The translations under genes and the position numbers were made by a program. A stretch of DNA of 64,000 nucleotides from Ectopseudomonas khazarica (GTDB taxonomy: Bacteria; Pseudomonadota; Gammaproteobacteria; Pseudomonadales; Pseudomonadaceae): positions 94,446 through 158,445 of the forward strand of contig NZ_SBHZ01000013.1 of NCBI RefSeq assembly GCF_004521985.1. Direction: 5' to 3'. Under the pieces are notes generated by a model. The model did not search any database. It saw only the letters and a list, made by a program, of their open reading frames with translations, and had not been told where the DNA came from. Below, piece by piece: positions 49,389 to 57,092 of this stretch (its first letter is position 1; the number at the start of each line of letters is the position of its first letter).

Positions 49389-51145
49389 TGCTTGCAATCA
49401 CTGTTGGTGCTGGCTGGGGCCGAGCGGCTGCAGCTAATCGCCAGAGCCTGGCCATGCCCTGGAGCGTAACGCGGGCCGCTGACCTAGGTGCCGGCTCCCT
49501 ATGGGAGGTCGCTAATGTTCAGGACGGCGCCGATCAGCGCGCAGCCTGGGCGCCAGTGCCGGCGTCGGACTTGTCGAATGCCTCGGTTTGGTCCTGGGCT
49601 AGGCTCCGGGAGGGGGCCGTGCAAGCCTCTACCTGGGTGGATATGCCGCGCAAGGATTCGCTGCTCGGCACGCGGTGGGATCAAGGCAGAAGGCCCGTGG
49701 ACCTGGGGCTACGGCTGATCTACAACCCGTTGCCCGCGCGCAAGGATCTGCTGCTCAGTGTGAGCGTGCGTCGGGTGAATGCGTTCGGTCCACGGTACGA
49801 CGCGGCGACCGCTCTGCAAGACAGCCTCTATGTACCTGGCAATGGCCCGCTCGTGTTCTCGTTTGGCGGACGGCCGTATTTTCCTTCGACGACGCCGCAG
49901 GCGTACTTCCATTTCCGGTATGAGCCGGAGACGCCACGGATTCAACCGGCCGATACCGGCAGTATTGGGGTTCGGTGGTCGACTGCGCGCCGCCTGAACC
50001 TCGGCCGCACTCTGCCATGGGGAAAGGCCCGCAAGGTCGACGGCGTACTGACCGACATGCCCTATGTCGACTATCCGGGGCCGGTCAATCCGCTGCCCGA
50101 GCCGCCGCCCGATCCGACCATTCTGGATACCTACATGATCGCAAACACCGTCAACCTCGTAGCGCTGCCAAGCCGCACGCCCATCGAGGCGAAGAACATC
50201 AAGATAGGGTTGGATGCCGACAGCTTCAGCTGGACGTTCAGCGCCGACATCTTTACCCGCGCGGCGCTTGAGCTGGTGCAACCGGATGCCGAGGGCGCTG
50301 GCGAGCTGGAGCTGGATGTGAACGGCTGGAAGTGGGTGGTGCTGATCGAGCGCTACACCCGCAAGCAGCAGTTCCCGGGCGAGGCCTACACCATCACGGG
50401 TGCGACCCGTGGCCAGCTGCTGGCGGCGCCCTATGCACCGTTGCGCAGTGGTTTGAACGCGACGCAGATCAACGCCGGCCAGGCGGCCGAGGCGGAGTTA
50501 CTGAATACGGGCTTCACGCTCAGCTGGACCGCAACGGACTGGACCTTTCCGGCCGGCTCGCTGAGCTACCAAAGCCAGACGGCGATGCAGGTTATCGCCA
50601 AGCTGGCCGAGACGATTGGCGGCGTGGTGCTGCCGGCCCGCGACAGCGACCACCTCGACATCGTGCCGCGCTACCCGCTGCCACCCTGGCAGTGGAACGA
50701 CGTGGATGCACCCATCACGCGGGTGATTCCGCCCGCGATGATGACGGACCTGGGCGGGGAGTGGATGCCGCAGCCCGCGTGGAACGCCTGCTACACCTCG
50801 GGCACCTCGGTCGGCTGCTCGATGCTCGTGCGCCGTGCCGGTACTGCCGGCGACAACCCAACGCCAGACGTGTTCGAGGAATGGCTGACCGACCAGCCGG
50901 CCAACCAAGCGCGCGGAACCCATGAGCTGAGCAAGGGCGGCAACATCGAGATTGTCAGCGTGACGATTCCGCTGTTCCCGTTCGCTGACGATCACGGGGT
51001 GGGCCTGATCCTGCCGGCGCACCTCTACCGGGTGCCCGAGGAAACTGGCACGTGGGTCGGCCTGTGCCTGGGGGTGGACATCAGCGCCCAGGGCACTGGC
51101 GCCGTGCGTGTACAGCAACAGATCAGACTGGAGCGGCACCACTGA
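49388..51145 (+). CDS. putative tail hub / baseplate protein
   Basis: A 585-residue protein. The middle and C-terminal parts (IKIGLDADSFSWTFSADIFTRAALELV, LIERYTRKQQFPGEAYTITGATRGQLL, TAMQVIAKLAETIGGVVLPARDSDHLDIVPRYP) have the layout of hub proteins with two tube-like barrels connecting the tail tube to the tip. It follows two structural genes and precedes a 78-residue partner. Confidence 0.65.
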   Translation: MLAITVGAGWGRAAAANRQSLAMPWSVTRAADLGAGSLWEVANVQDGADQRAAWAPVPASDLSNASVWSWARLREGAVQASTWVDMPRKDSLLGTRWDQGRRPVDLGLRLIYNPLPARKDLLLSVSVRRVNAFGPRYDAATALQDSLYVPGNGPLVFSFGGRPYFPSTTPQAYFHFRYEPETPRIQPADTGSIGVRWSTARRLNLGRTLPWGKARKVDGVLTDMPYVDYPGPVNPLPEPPPDPTILDTYMIANTVNLVALPSRTPIEAKNIKIGLDADSFSWTFSADIFTRAALELVQPDAEGAGELELDVNGWKWVVLIERYTRKQQFPGEAYTITGATRGQLLAAPYAPLRSGLNATQINAGQAAEAELLNTGFTLSWTATDWTFPAGSLSYQSQTAMQVIAKLAETIGGVVLPARDSDHLDIVPRYPLPPWQWNDVDAPITRVIPPAMMTDLGGEWMPQPAWNACYTSGTSVGCSMLVRRAGTAGDNPTPDVFEEWLTDQPANQARGTHELSKGGNIEIVSVTIPLFPFADDHGVGLILPAHLYRVPEETGTWVGLCLGVDISAQGTGAVRVQQQIRLERHH

Positions 51146-51381
51146 TGGCGACTATCAATCCCTGGAAGCGCTTCATCGGCTTGCTACCTGGTGGTGTGCG
51201 GACGGTGGCCATCGTCCGCAGCATCAACACCACGGCGGGCCTGAGTGAAGTAGAGCTGCGCACCGGTGCGCGCGTCACCGTGCGCGGTGTCGACGTGCCG
51301 GTGAACAGCAAGGCCTACATAGCAGACGGCGTTATCACCGGCCCGGCGCCGGATCTGCTGCATTTTGATGTTGATGTGTAG
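51145..51381 (+). CDS. small phage protein, last of the tail module
   Basis: A 78-residue protein, MATINPWKRFIGLLPGGVRTVAIVRS followed by a beta-rich segment with RTGARVTVRGVDVPVNSKAYIADGVITG, an OB-like barrel in outline. Starts in the stop codon of the hub-like gene (TGATG). The 195 bp after it hold no gene I can support. Confidence 0.65.
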   Translation: MATINPWKRFIGLLPGGVRTVAIVRSINTTAGLSEVELRTGARVTVRGVDVPVNSKAYIADGVITGPAPDLLHFDVDV

Positions 51382-51576
51382 TTGGTCAGCAGCTCTGCCA
51401 GCGTTGTCGAGACGGACGGCTGAAATATGCAGCGGACCGTTAGCTGATGCGCCGTTGCTGCTGTCCACGAAAATGGCCTGCGTCTGGATGATCTGACGGA
51501 GGCTATGGCACGGCACGAGCCGGCTGTCACGCCGCTGTTGGGGTGACTGTCCGATCAGCGTGCAGGCGGCTCTCTC

Positions 51577-52047
51577 TTACATAAAGTCATCTTCTTCGAT
51601 TCCGACATCCTGTTTGGAAGCGTTTGTAAGCTCCAGAATTGCGTAAGCCGCAAATGTCTGGCAATCAGCATGTTCGTAGCTTGGAAACATTGCTCTGACC
51701 GTTTCGTAGGCGACTGTGGCTGCCGCAGCAGTGAGCCCGGGTTTGGGTTCAAAAGTTCTCAAGGTGGGCATTTCGTAGGTGCTTCCACCCTCTACAAGCG
51801 CGCCAACTTGGAGGGTGTCCTCTCCGTTGGTTCTCGAAATTCGGATGTTTATGCCATTTACAAGCACTACAAGAACTTCGTGGTGTGTTCCGGATGTTCG
51901 ATCTCTTCCCCGGAGAAGCACACTTTTAATAAGGATCAGCTTTACCTCTTCGAAGGTCATTCCGGACTTTTCGGATCGTTTGTCAGAGTTTGGTACCGGC
52001 CCGCCTCCTCTGTGGGGTGACGTGTCAAAATCGAAGTCGAAGTCCAT
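51577..52047 (-). CDS. unknown leftward cargo protein
   Basis: A 156-residue protein beginning with the acidic repeat MDFDFDFDTS, then EEVKLILIKSVLLRGRDRTSGTHHEVLVVLVNGINIRISR and an acidic end (VGIEEDDFM). The ATG is supported by GGGAGAG. It is transcribed against the late operon, between tail and lysis genes, a common place for lysogenic-conversion genes. Family unknown. Confidence 0.68.
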   Translation of the reverse strand: MDFDFDFDTSPHRGGGPVPNSDKRSEKSGMTFEEVKLILIKSVLLRGRDRTSGTHHEVLVVLVNGINIRISRTNGEDTLQVGALVEGGSTYEMPTLRTFEPKPGLTAAAATVAYETVRAMFPSYEHADCQTFAAYAILELTNASKQDVGIEEDDFM

Positions 52048-52098
52048 GAAGCTCTCCCTTGCTTTAGACGTTTGAAGATAAACCTCAACCATAGGCCA

Positions 52099-52122
52099 AG
52101 CCCGCCCAGTGCGGGCTTTTTT
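52099..52122 (+). terminator. intrinsic terminator before the lysis genes
   Basis: AGCCCGC-CCAGT-GCGGGCT with six T, 18 bp before the endolysin start. Confidence 0.88.
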
Positions 52123-52139
52123 GTGCCTGGAGAAATCGT

Positions 52140-52625
52140 ATGGCTCAAATTACTGCTGCCCAGGCGGGCGGCGTCAACGTGCTCGCTTTCCTCGATATGT
52201 TGGCCTGGAGCGAGGGCACTGATCATTCACGGCAGCGCACGCGCGACAAGGGCTATGACGTCATCGTTGGTGGGGCGCTGTTTGAAGGCTACGCCGATCA
52301 TCCGCGCAAGCTGGTGCCGCTGCCTCAGCTTGGCATCAAGTCCACAGCTGCTGGCCGCTACCAGCTGTTGTCTCGTTACTACGACGCATACAAGCAAAAG
52401 TTAGGTTTGCGTGACTTCAGCCCGCTAAGTCAGGACCTCATCGCCCTACAGCAGATCCGCGAGCGGCGCGCCGTGCCGGACATTCAGGCCGGGCGTATAC
52501 CCGAGGCCATCGAGAAGTGCAGCAACATTTGGGCAAGCCTGCCGGGCGCCGGGTACGGCCAGCACGAGCACCGGCTGGATGACCTGATCGCCCACTACCT
52601 GGCCGCTGGCGGGGGGCTCGCATGA
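52140..52625 (+). CDS. endolysin, lambda R-type lytic transglycosylase
   Basis: Cuts peptidoglycan at the end of the lytic cycle. It has 161 residues; LDMLAWSEGTDHSRQ carries the catalytic Glu near residue 25, and GYDVIVGGALFEGYADHPRKLV and STAAGRYQLLSRYYDAYKQKLGL match lambda R in order and spacing. No signal peptide, so it needs the holin. Its stop codon overlaps the Rz-like gene. Confidence 0.93.
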   Translation: MAQITAAQAGGVNVLAFLDMLAWSEGTDHSRQRTRDKGYDVIVGGALFEGYADHPRKLVPLPQLGIKSTAAGRYQLLSRYYDAYKQKLGLRDFSPLSQDLIALQQIRERRAVPDIQAGRIPEAIEKCSNIWASLPGAGYGQHEHRLDDLIAHYLAAGGGLA

Positions 52626-53041
52626 TGGCCTTGGTAAAGCTGGTCCCATCCTGGGCCTGGCCGTGGATAGTGGGTGTAGTGCTGTCCATGGTCGTTGGTG
52701 TGGGGCAGCAGATCCGCGTCAGCAGTCTGCAGGTTGACCTGCAGGCCGAGCGCTCGGCGCGGCTAGATGATGCGGACACGCTCGGCGCCTGCCGGGCAAC
52801 GCGCACCACGCTGCTCGGCCAGGTCATCGAGCAGAACGACGCGCTGGCGGATCTGCGCGGAGCGGCGCAGGTGCGAGCGGCGGAAGTGCAGGTCCTGCAA
52901 GCGCAGGCCGAGGGCATGGCGATGCAGGCTGACCATCAGGCGCAGCAGGTGCTACAGGAGCGCACGCCGGCCGGCGTCGATGCTTGCGCCGATGCAAGCC
53001 AGGCATTCGACGATGAGCTACGGCGGGAGCGTGCGCAATGA
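52622..53041 (+). CDS. i-spanin, Rz-like
   Basis: A 139-residue inner-membrane protein: one N-terminal span (WAWPWIVGVVLSMVVGVGQQI) and a periplasmic coiled coil (VEIQ-type pattern from LQVDLQAERSARLDD to ERTPAG). With the outer-membrane partner it fuses the two membranes at lysis. It overlaps the endolysin by ATGA and the Rz1-like gene by four bases. Confidence 0.87.
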   Translation: MMALVKLVPSWAWPWIVGVVLSMVVGVGQQIRVSSLQVDLQAERSARLDDADTLGACRATRTTLLGQVIEQNDALADLRGAAQVRAAEVQVLQAQAEGMAMQADHQAQQVLQERTPAGVDACADASQAFDDELRRERAQ

Positions 53042-53304
53042 AGCGGCTGATAGCTGTCCTGGGCCTGGCACTGGCTGGCTGTGCTGGCCAGGTGGCAGAA
53101 CCGCCCGAGCCGCAGTTGGTGCGCGTCGAGGTGCCGGTGCAGATCCCGTGCCGCACCGAGCGCGTACAGCGGCCGGTGTTCGCCGTCGACGTGCTGCCCA
53201 TCGGCGCCTCGATTGCCGAGCAGATGCGCGCGCTGCGTGCTGATCGCCTGCAGCGGAAGGGGTACGAGCTGAGGCTGGAGGCTGCCGTCGAGGCGTGCCG
53301 CTAG
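53038..53304 (+). CDS. o-spanin lipoprotein, Rz1-like
   Basis: An 88-residue lipoprotein: MKRLIAVLGLALAGCAG has a signal peptide and lipobox (LAGC), and the mature part is Pro-rich at first (EPPEPQLVRVEVPVQIPC). Size and gene order identify it as the Rz1-type partner of the preceding gene, separately encoded and not embedded. Confidence 0.83.
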   Translation: MKRLIAVLGLALAGCAGQVAEPPEPQLVRVEVPVQIPCRTERVQRPVFAVDVLPIGASIAEQMRALRADRLQRKGYELRLEAAVEACR

Positions 53305-53340
53305 GTTCAACGGAGCTGAAGCTCGAGAGTAGAAGGCGAC

Positions 53341-53377
53341 CGCCAGGGGGCGCCAGCGTCTTGGACGGCCCCTGGCG
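53341..53377 (+). terminator. hairpin after the lysis genes
   Basis: CGCCAGGGG-N19-CCCCTGGCG, a perfect 9-bp stem, not followed by a T run. It separates the lysis genes from an AT-rich cargo cassette; a role in RNA end formation is possible. Confidence 0.45.
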
Positions 53378-53505
53378 TAATGCTTTTCCGGTATGTTCAG
53401 TCATGGATTGTAATGCTCGCCATCTAATTTTGGGTAACAGCTCAGACGTTAACTTATGCCGTGCTATCGAATAGAATCCTGACCCACTGAGGGTTGGGGG
53501 CGAAA

Positions 53506-54600
53506 ATGAAACGGATATCGAAGATTTCTCAAGCGCGTGAGACTCGGCGTTCCCACCTGCACCGAGCGCGTCTCCAGAGGCGCCATAGGCGGCTTGATCG
53601 TATAAAACGACGGGTTCAGAGACGCCGGGAAAAGCTCGCCATTAAAGCGAACAGGTCGCCTACTGGTCGTAGGGTAGTTCTTCCTGATGTACTCAGTCTC
53701 ATTGCATCGTCTGAAATGAGGGACAAGCTTGTTGGGACGCTTGGGAAAATTCGGCGCTATGTTGTCGATCCGCACGTTCGGACAGTGACCCTGTGTTTCG
53801 ATGGTGTCGAGGCCCTACACCCGTGTGGCACGCTTCTTTTCGTAGCGGAAATTGAGCGTTTGCTCGCTGATAGTGCTGGCAGGTCTAAACTGAGATGCAC
53901 GTACCCGACAAATCATGTTGTAGAGCAGCTTTTTCAGCATATTGGCTTGCTTCAGAAGCTGGGCTTGCAGCCTCGAATCGAGAAGATCGAAGCTGAAAAT
54001 GTAATAGTCTGGCTCTATGAGGTTGGTGATGAAGATAATCTTGACTCTATTGTTGGTTCTTTGCCAGAGTTACTTATCAGTAGCGGGAACAAAGCGCTCC
54101 GGGTTGCCGTCACAAGTGGTATGACTGAGGCTGTGGCTAACTCATCCGAACATGCTTATATCCACAGACGAAAGGATGGGACGAATATCAGTGTTCCACA
54201 TCGTTGGTGGATTTTTGCGCGGCGTGAGGAAGATGATATAAGTGTTTGTATTTGTGATCTGGGAATAGGAATTCCGCGATCGTTGCGTCGAACTTTTCCT
54301 GAAGAGGTGGCCAGCTTTTTCTACAATAAGCCAGGAAAGAAGAAGGATGATCACAGAATGATTGAGTTGGCTCTTACTGTTGGGCGAAGTAGAACTGGTA
54401 AGAGTTATCGAGGTCAAGGCTTGAAAGATATATTGAAAGTTGTCAAGGAGCAGGGTGTTGGCTTGCTCAAAATATATAGTAATAAAGGCGTTTATATTTT
54501 TGATGGCAAATCTGGGCATGTAACATCGCGCAGTGAGGCATCGAACATCATGGGAACACTTGTGCAGTGGCGGATACCGTTGGCAGCATTTAACTCATGA
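53506..54600 (+). CDS. STAS plus GHKL ATPase fusion protein, cargo cassette gene 1
   Basis: A 364-residue protein. The first 55 residues are extremely basic (Arg/Lys every second or third position). Residues about 75-140 (VRTVTLCFDGVEALHPCGTLLFVAEIERLL) look like a STAS domain. The C-terminal half is a GHKL-type ATPase: N box EAVANSSEHA, G1 CDLGIGIPRSL, and G2 YRGQGLKDI. No phosphorylatable His domain is present. GC content falls well below the lysis genes. It is followed by a DUF4325 protein and a membrane protein, forming a compact three-gene unit of unknown purpose. Confidence 0.8.
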   Translation: MKRISKISQARETRRSHLHRARLQRRHRRLDRIKRRVQRRREKLAIKANRSPTGRRVVLPDVLSLIASSEMRDKLVGTLGKIRRYVVDPHVRTVTLCFDGVEALHPCGTLLFVAEIERLLADSAGRSKLRCTYPTNHVVEQLFQHIGLLQKLGLQPRIEKIEAENVIVWLYEVGDEDNLDSIVGSLPELLISSGNKALRVAVTSGMTEAVANSSEHAYIHRRKDGTNISVPHRWWIFARREEDDISVCICDLGIGIPRSLRRTFPEEVASFFYNKPGKKKDDHRMIELALTVGRSRTGKSYRGQGLKDILKVVKEQGVGLLKIYSNKGVYIFDGKSGHVTSRSEASNIMGTLVQWRIPLAAFNS

Positions 54601-54613
54601 GTGGATGGTTATA

Positions 54614-54925
54614 ATGGGTGTCATAATGATTGATGTGGCTAAGCAGTTTGCTGTTCTGCCTGGTGGTAGAAAAGGTGAGCGCGGTGGTGAAAGATTTCGG
54701 GTCGATATTCTAGTCCCTGCACTCGAGCAGAGTGAGTGTGTAGAAGTCGATCTCGATGGCACGCTCGGGCTTGGGTCTTCATTTTTAGATGAAGCCTTTG
54801 GTGGGTTGGTTCGCGAGCATGGATTTACTGCAGCACAGTTAAAGAAACGGCTAAAAATAAAATTTTCTATTGTGAGCTATGTTGATGACTGTTGGGGATA
54901 TATTAATAAAGCTCGGCCAGCCTGA
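54614..54925 (+). CDS. STAS-like DUF4325 protein, cargo cassette gene 2
   Basis: A 103-residue protein (a start at 54626 is also possible). RFRVDILVPALEQSECVEVDLDGTLGLGSSFLDEAFGGLVREHGF matches the DUF4325 pattern in which a Ser-Phe-aspartate loop follows a strand of a STAS-like fold. DUF4325 proteins commonly stand next to GHKL ATPases, as here, and probably form a complex in the style of anti-sigma and anti-anti-sigma pairs. Its end overlaps the next gene by 47 bases. Confidence 0.75.
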   Translation: MGVIMIDVAKQFAVLPGGRKGERGGERFRVDILVPALEQSECVEVDLDGTLGLGSSFLDEAFGGLVREHGFTAAQLKKRLKIKFSIVSYVDDCWGYINKARPA

Positions 54926-55385
54926 GCATCAGTGGGTCTGGCAACTGGCAAGGGTGGCTGTGCCTGCTGTTCTCATTATTATTGGCTGGAAGGTCGTGTC
55001 GTCGGATCAGAACTCTAGAGAGACGCGCAAAGAGAAGCGTCAGCTCTTAGATAGGGCCATTGAGTTGATTACCGAGATTGGCAATGATGCAGTTACTATG
55101 TATGTCACGACTGATGATGCGGAATATGCCAAGCTAAGTGCCAACATTGCGCCTCGTTTGCAGCGGCTTGAAGGCATGCTTCAGGTTCTCTCTTTGAAAG
55201 ATGCTGAGCGCAAAAATGTTGCCGGGTCAGCATTGCGCGAGTCAATAACTATGATCAATATCTATCTTTCGGACACGAAGCCATCCGTTGCTGCTACGGA
55301 TCAAAGGCTTTATACGATACATGTTGAAGTTTCTGCGTTGATTAAATGCTTGGAGTTGAGTTACCAGGCTACTTATCATCGATAG
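54879..55385 (+). CDS. small membrane protein, cargo cassette gene 3
   Basis: A 168-residue protein with one N-terminal membrane span (LARVAVPAVLIIIGWKVV) and a long cytoplasmic helical domain (RETRKEKRQLLDRAIELITEIGND). The start lies inside the DUF4325 gene, giving a 47-base overlap and strong coupling. It may be the effector or the membrane sensor of the cassette. No family recognised. Confidence 0.7.
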   Translation: MLMTVGDILIKLGQPEHQWVWQLARVAVPAVLIIIGWKVVSSDQNSRETRKEKRQLLDRAIELITEIGNDAVTMYVTTDDAEYAKLSANIAPRLQRLEGMLQVLSLKDAERKNVAGSALRESITMINIYLSDTKPSVAATDQRLYTIHVEVSALIKCLELSYQATYHR

Positions 55386-55495
55386 CTGTTAGCTCAGGTC
55401 TGCTGCTCTGCAGGCTCGTCTCTTCCGGTCATTTACGTGCTTGACTGCGGTTGTCGCGGCGTACGAATTCGACAGTTGATCCGGTGTCATGCTAC

Positions 55496-56182
55496 CTAAA
55501 TGGGTTCCAGCAACTCGGGGTAGTCGTTGCGGTGGTTGCCAACATCGGTCGTGACCGGATAGGCCTCGAAGTCCTCGCGGCTGGTTGAGATTGCGGCATG
55601 AATCGTCTCGGCGCTGGTGGCCGTCGAAAGCCATAGCTCGAACTGTTCGGGCTCAAGGATCACCGGCATACGGTGGTGCACCGCTGCTACCGGTCCGGCC
55701 GCGTCCTTTGTGAGCAGGGCGCACGACAGCACCTGGTTGCCTTCGGTGCTCGTCCAGGTTGACCACAGTCCGGCGATGGCCAGCATGCTGTCGTCTGCAG
55801 CGTGGTGGTAGTAGGGCTGATTGACCTGCCGGCCGGCGCGGTTGCGCACTTTCTCTTTCTCGTTCCACTCATACCACCCGAGCGCCGGCATGATGCAGCG
55901 TTGCAAGCGGATCGCCTGGCGCCACATCGGCTTGCTCGCGGCTTCCTCGCTGCGGGCGTTGAAACTGAGCGAGGGGAGGGCCGGCTTATTCCACCAGTGC
56001 GGGACCAGCCCCCAGCGGGCGCCGTCGAGTTCGAGCTGGCCTTGTTCGTTGTGGCGCAGGAGCGGCACCTGGGTGGAGGGTGCCACGTTGTAGCGGCGTA
56101 TCCACTGCCCTGAATCTCGGGCGCCAATGTGCCAATACTGCTCAATGGCGCGATCATCTGATGGCACGTAACGACCACACAT
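55496..56182 (-). CDS. SOS response-associated peptidase (SRAP) protein, YedK/HMCES-like
   Basis: Protects abasic sites in single-stranded DNA by forming a covalent link through its Cys2. It has 228 residues. The essential MCGRY start is present, with RYNVAPSTQVPLLR, WGLVPHWW, NARSEEAASKPMWR, the catalytic Glu in GWYEW, and HHRMPVIL with the catalytic His. It is read with the upstream gene, which has a perfect LexA box, so it is SOS-induced. Copies are frequent in phages and beside error-prone repair genes. Confidence 0.93.
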   Translation of the reverse strand: MCGRYVPSDDRAIEQYWHIGARDSGQWIRRYNVAPSTQVPLLRHNEQGQLELDGARWGLVPHWWNKPALPSLSFNARSEEAASKPMWRQAIRLQRCIMPALGWYEWNEKEKVRNRAGRQVNQPYYHHAADDSMLAIAGLWSTWTSTEGNQVLSCALLTKDAAGPVAAVHHRMPVILEPEQFELWLSTATSAETIHAAISTSREDFEAYPVTTDVGNHRNDYPELLEPI

Positions 56183-56197
56183 GACGCCTCCTTTGGT

Positions 56198-56704
56198 CTA
56201 GCTGGCCGCCGAGTGTTGCAAGTCGAGGTTGCGCCGCAGGGCCATCCGCCATGGTTTACCTGTTGGGCGGTAAATCACAAGGCCGTCGAGGGTGCCGATG
56301 ACGACTGGAGAATAGTCGACATACTGGATGATCCGTGGAACGACGCCGGGCGTTTGGCTGACACAGCCCAGCAGCGATAAATCTGGCGCTGTCAGATGGC
56401 CGCCCTCACCGATCTTGGCAACGATGGTGTCGCCTTCGCGCACGTCATATTCGTAGTTCAGGGTCCAGGCCTGCTCGGCATCAGCATTGAGGCGGGTGAA
56501 AGCCTGGTACTTGGCATACGCCTCGGTGACGAGGGTGTTGCGGATATCCAGCGAGATTTCGCTGAACAGCAGCAACGCATTGGCGCGGTCGCGCAGATAG
56601 GAATAGTGCTCATCCGCGAGGTTCCGCCAGGCGGCATCGTAGTGGTAGGAAGTGATCCAGCGCGTGAGGCTGGGCCGCCGATGTTGGAGGTCGTAGAGGC
56701 TCAT
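56198..56704 (-). CDS. unknown SOS-regulated phage protein
   Basis: A 168-residue protein starting MSLYDLQHRRPSLTRWITSYHYDAAWRNLADEHYSYLRDRAN. It has no recognised domain; the C-terminal half is beta-rich. It lies 15 bp before the SRAP gene on the same strand, and its ATG is only seven bases from a LexA box. A role in DNA damage tolerance or phage induction is likely but unproven. Confidence 0.7.
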   Translation of the reverse strand: MSLYDLQHRRPSLTRWITSYHYDAAWRNLADEHYSYLRDRANALLLFSEISLDIRNTLVTEAYAKYQAFTRLNADAEQAWTLNYEYDVREGDTIVAKIGEGGHLTAPDLSLLGCVSQTPGVVPRIIQYVDYSPVVIGTLDGLVIYRPTGKPWRMALRRNLDLQHSAAS

Positions 56705-56711
56705 GTGTTAA

Positions 56712-56727
56712 CTGTATTTATATACAG
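56712..56727. promoter_or_regulatory. LexA box of the SRAP operon
   Basis: CTGTATTTATATACAG fits the Pseudomonas LexA consensus CTGTATAAATATACAG closely (CTGT-N8-ACAG with an all-AT centre). It sits directly before the leftward gene at 56704. Confidence 0.93.
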
Positions 56728-56753
56728 TGTGTTTTGTCTATCCATGAAAAAGG

Positions 56754-56797
56754 CCCGGCGCCGTGGGGGAGTCCCTCTGGCGCCGGGACTTTTTTTG
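56754..56797 (+). terminator. strong intrinsic terminator
   Basis: CCCGGCGCC-N16-GGCGCCGGG followed by a seven-T run. A comparable terminator (58725-58770) precedes the outer attachment region. Confidence 0.9.
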
Positions 56798-56813
56798 TGC
56801 CTGCGATCTCAGG

Positions 56814-56831
56814 TGGGGTAAATTTGGGGCA
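56814..56831. repeat. arm-type repeat doublet, inner copy
   Basis: TGGGGTA and TGGGGCA start 11 bp apart, matching the doublets at 11249 and 58786. Confidence 0.65.
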
Positions 56832-57092
56832 ACCTTTCATGCTATTACGCCAGCACATGCCGGCAGACGCATGCCGGCTCTAGCTGGACATACCACCTGG
56901 CCCAGCAAAAGCCGGTTTGGCGAGCTACTCGACCGAATTACCCTGCACAATCTAGGTGCACCTGACGAATCGGCAGTGGTATAGAGGCAACCGTCAGTCA
57001 AAAGCGGGCATTCAGGCTACTGTTCCGTTCGTTATGGTTTCAACGCCGACAGCTGGATATCATTTAACGTATCTATCGACTAGAAGGTCAGT

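Larger units (their letters stand above)
56728..57092. other. terminator and inner attachment-like region
   Basis: The stretch holds a terminator CCCGGCGCC-N16-GGCGCCGGG with a seven-T run (56754-56797), an arm-type doublet TGGGGTA/TGGGGCA (56814-56831), and a core-like GCACAATC at 56945-56952 followed by TAGGTG. Relative positions match the right prophage end within one base. No gene lies here until the ribosome site AAGGT of the P-loop gene. Confidence 0.6.

Noticed and set aside
51384..51516. Leftward coding remnant after the tail module
   Set aside because: A short protein-like stretch is open on the minus strand, but there is no ribosome site or recognisable family and the rest is a shadow of the plus-strand gene.
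26335..53304. R- or F-type tailocin instead of a phage
   Set aside because: Terminase, portal, protease, decoration and major capsid genes are all present, so this is a phage genome.
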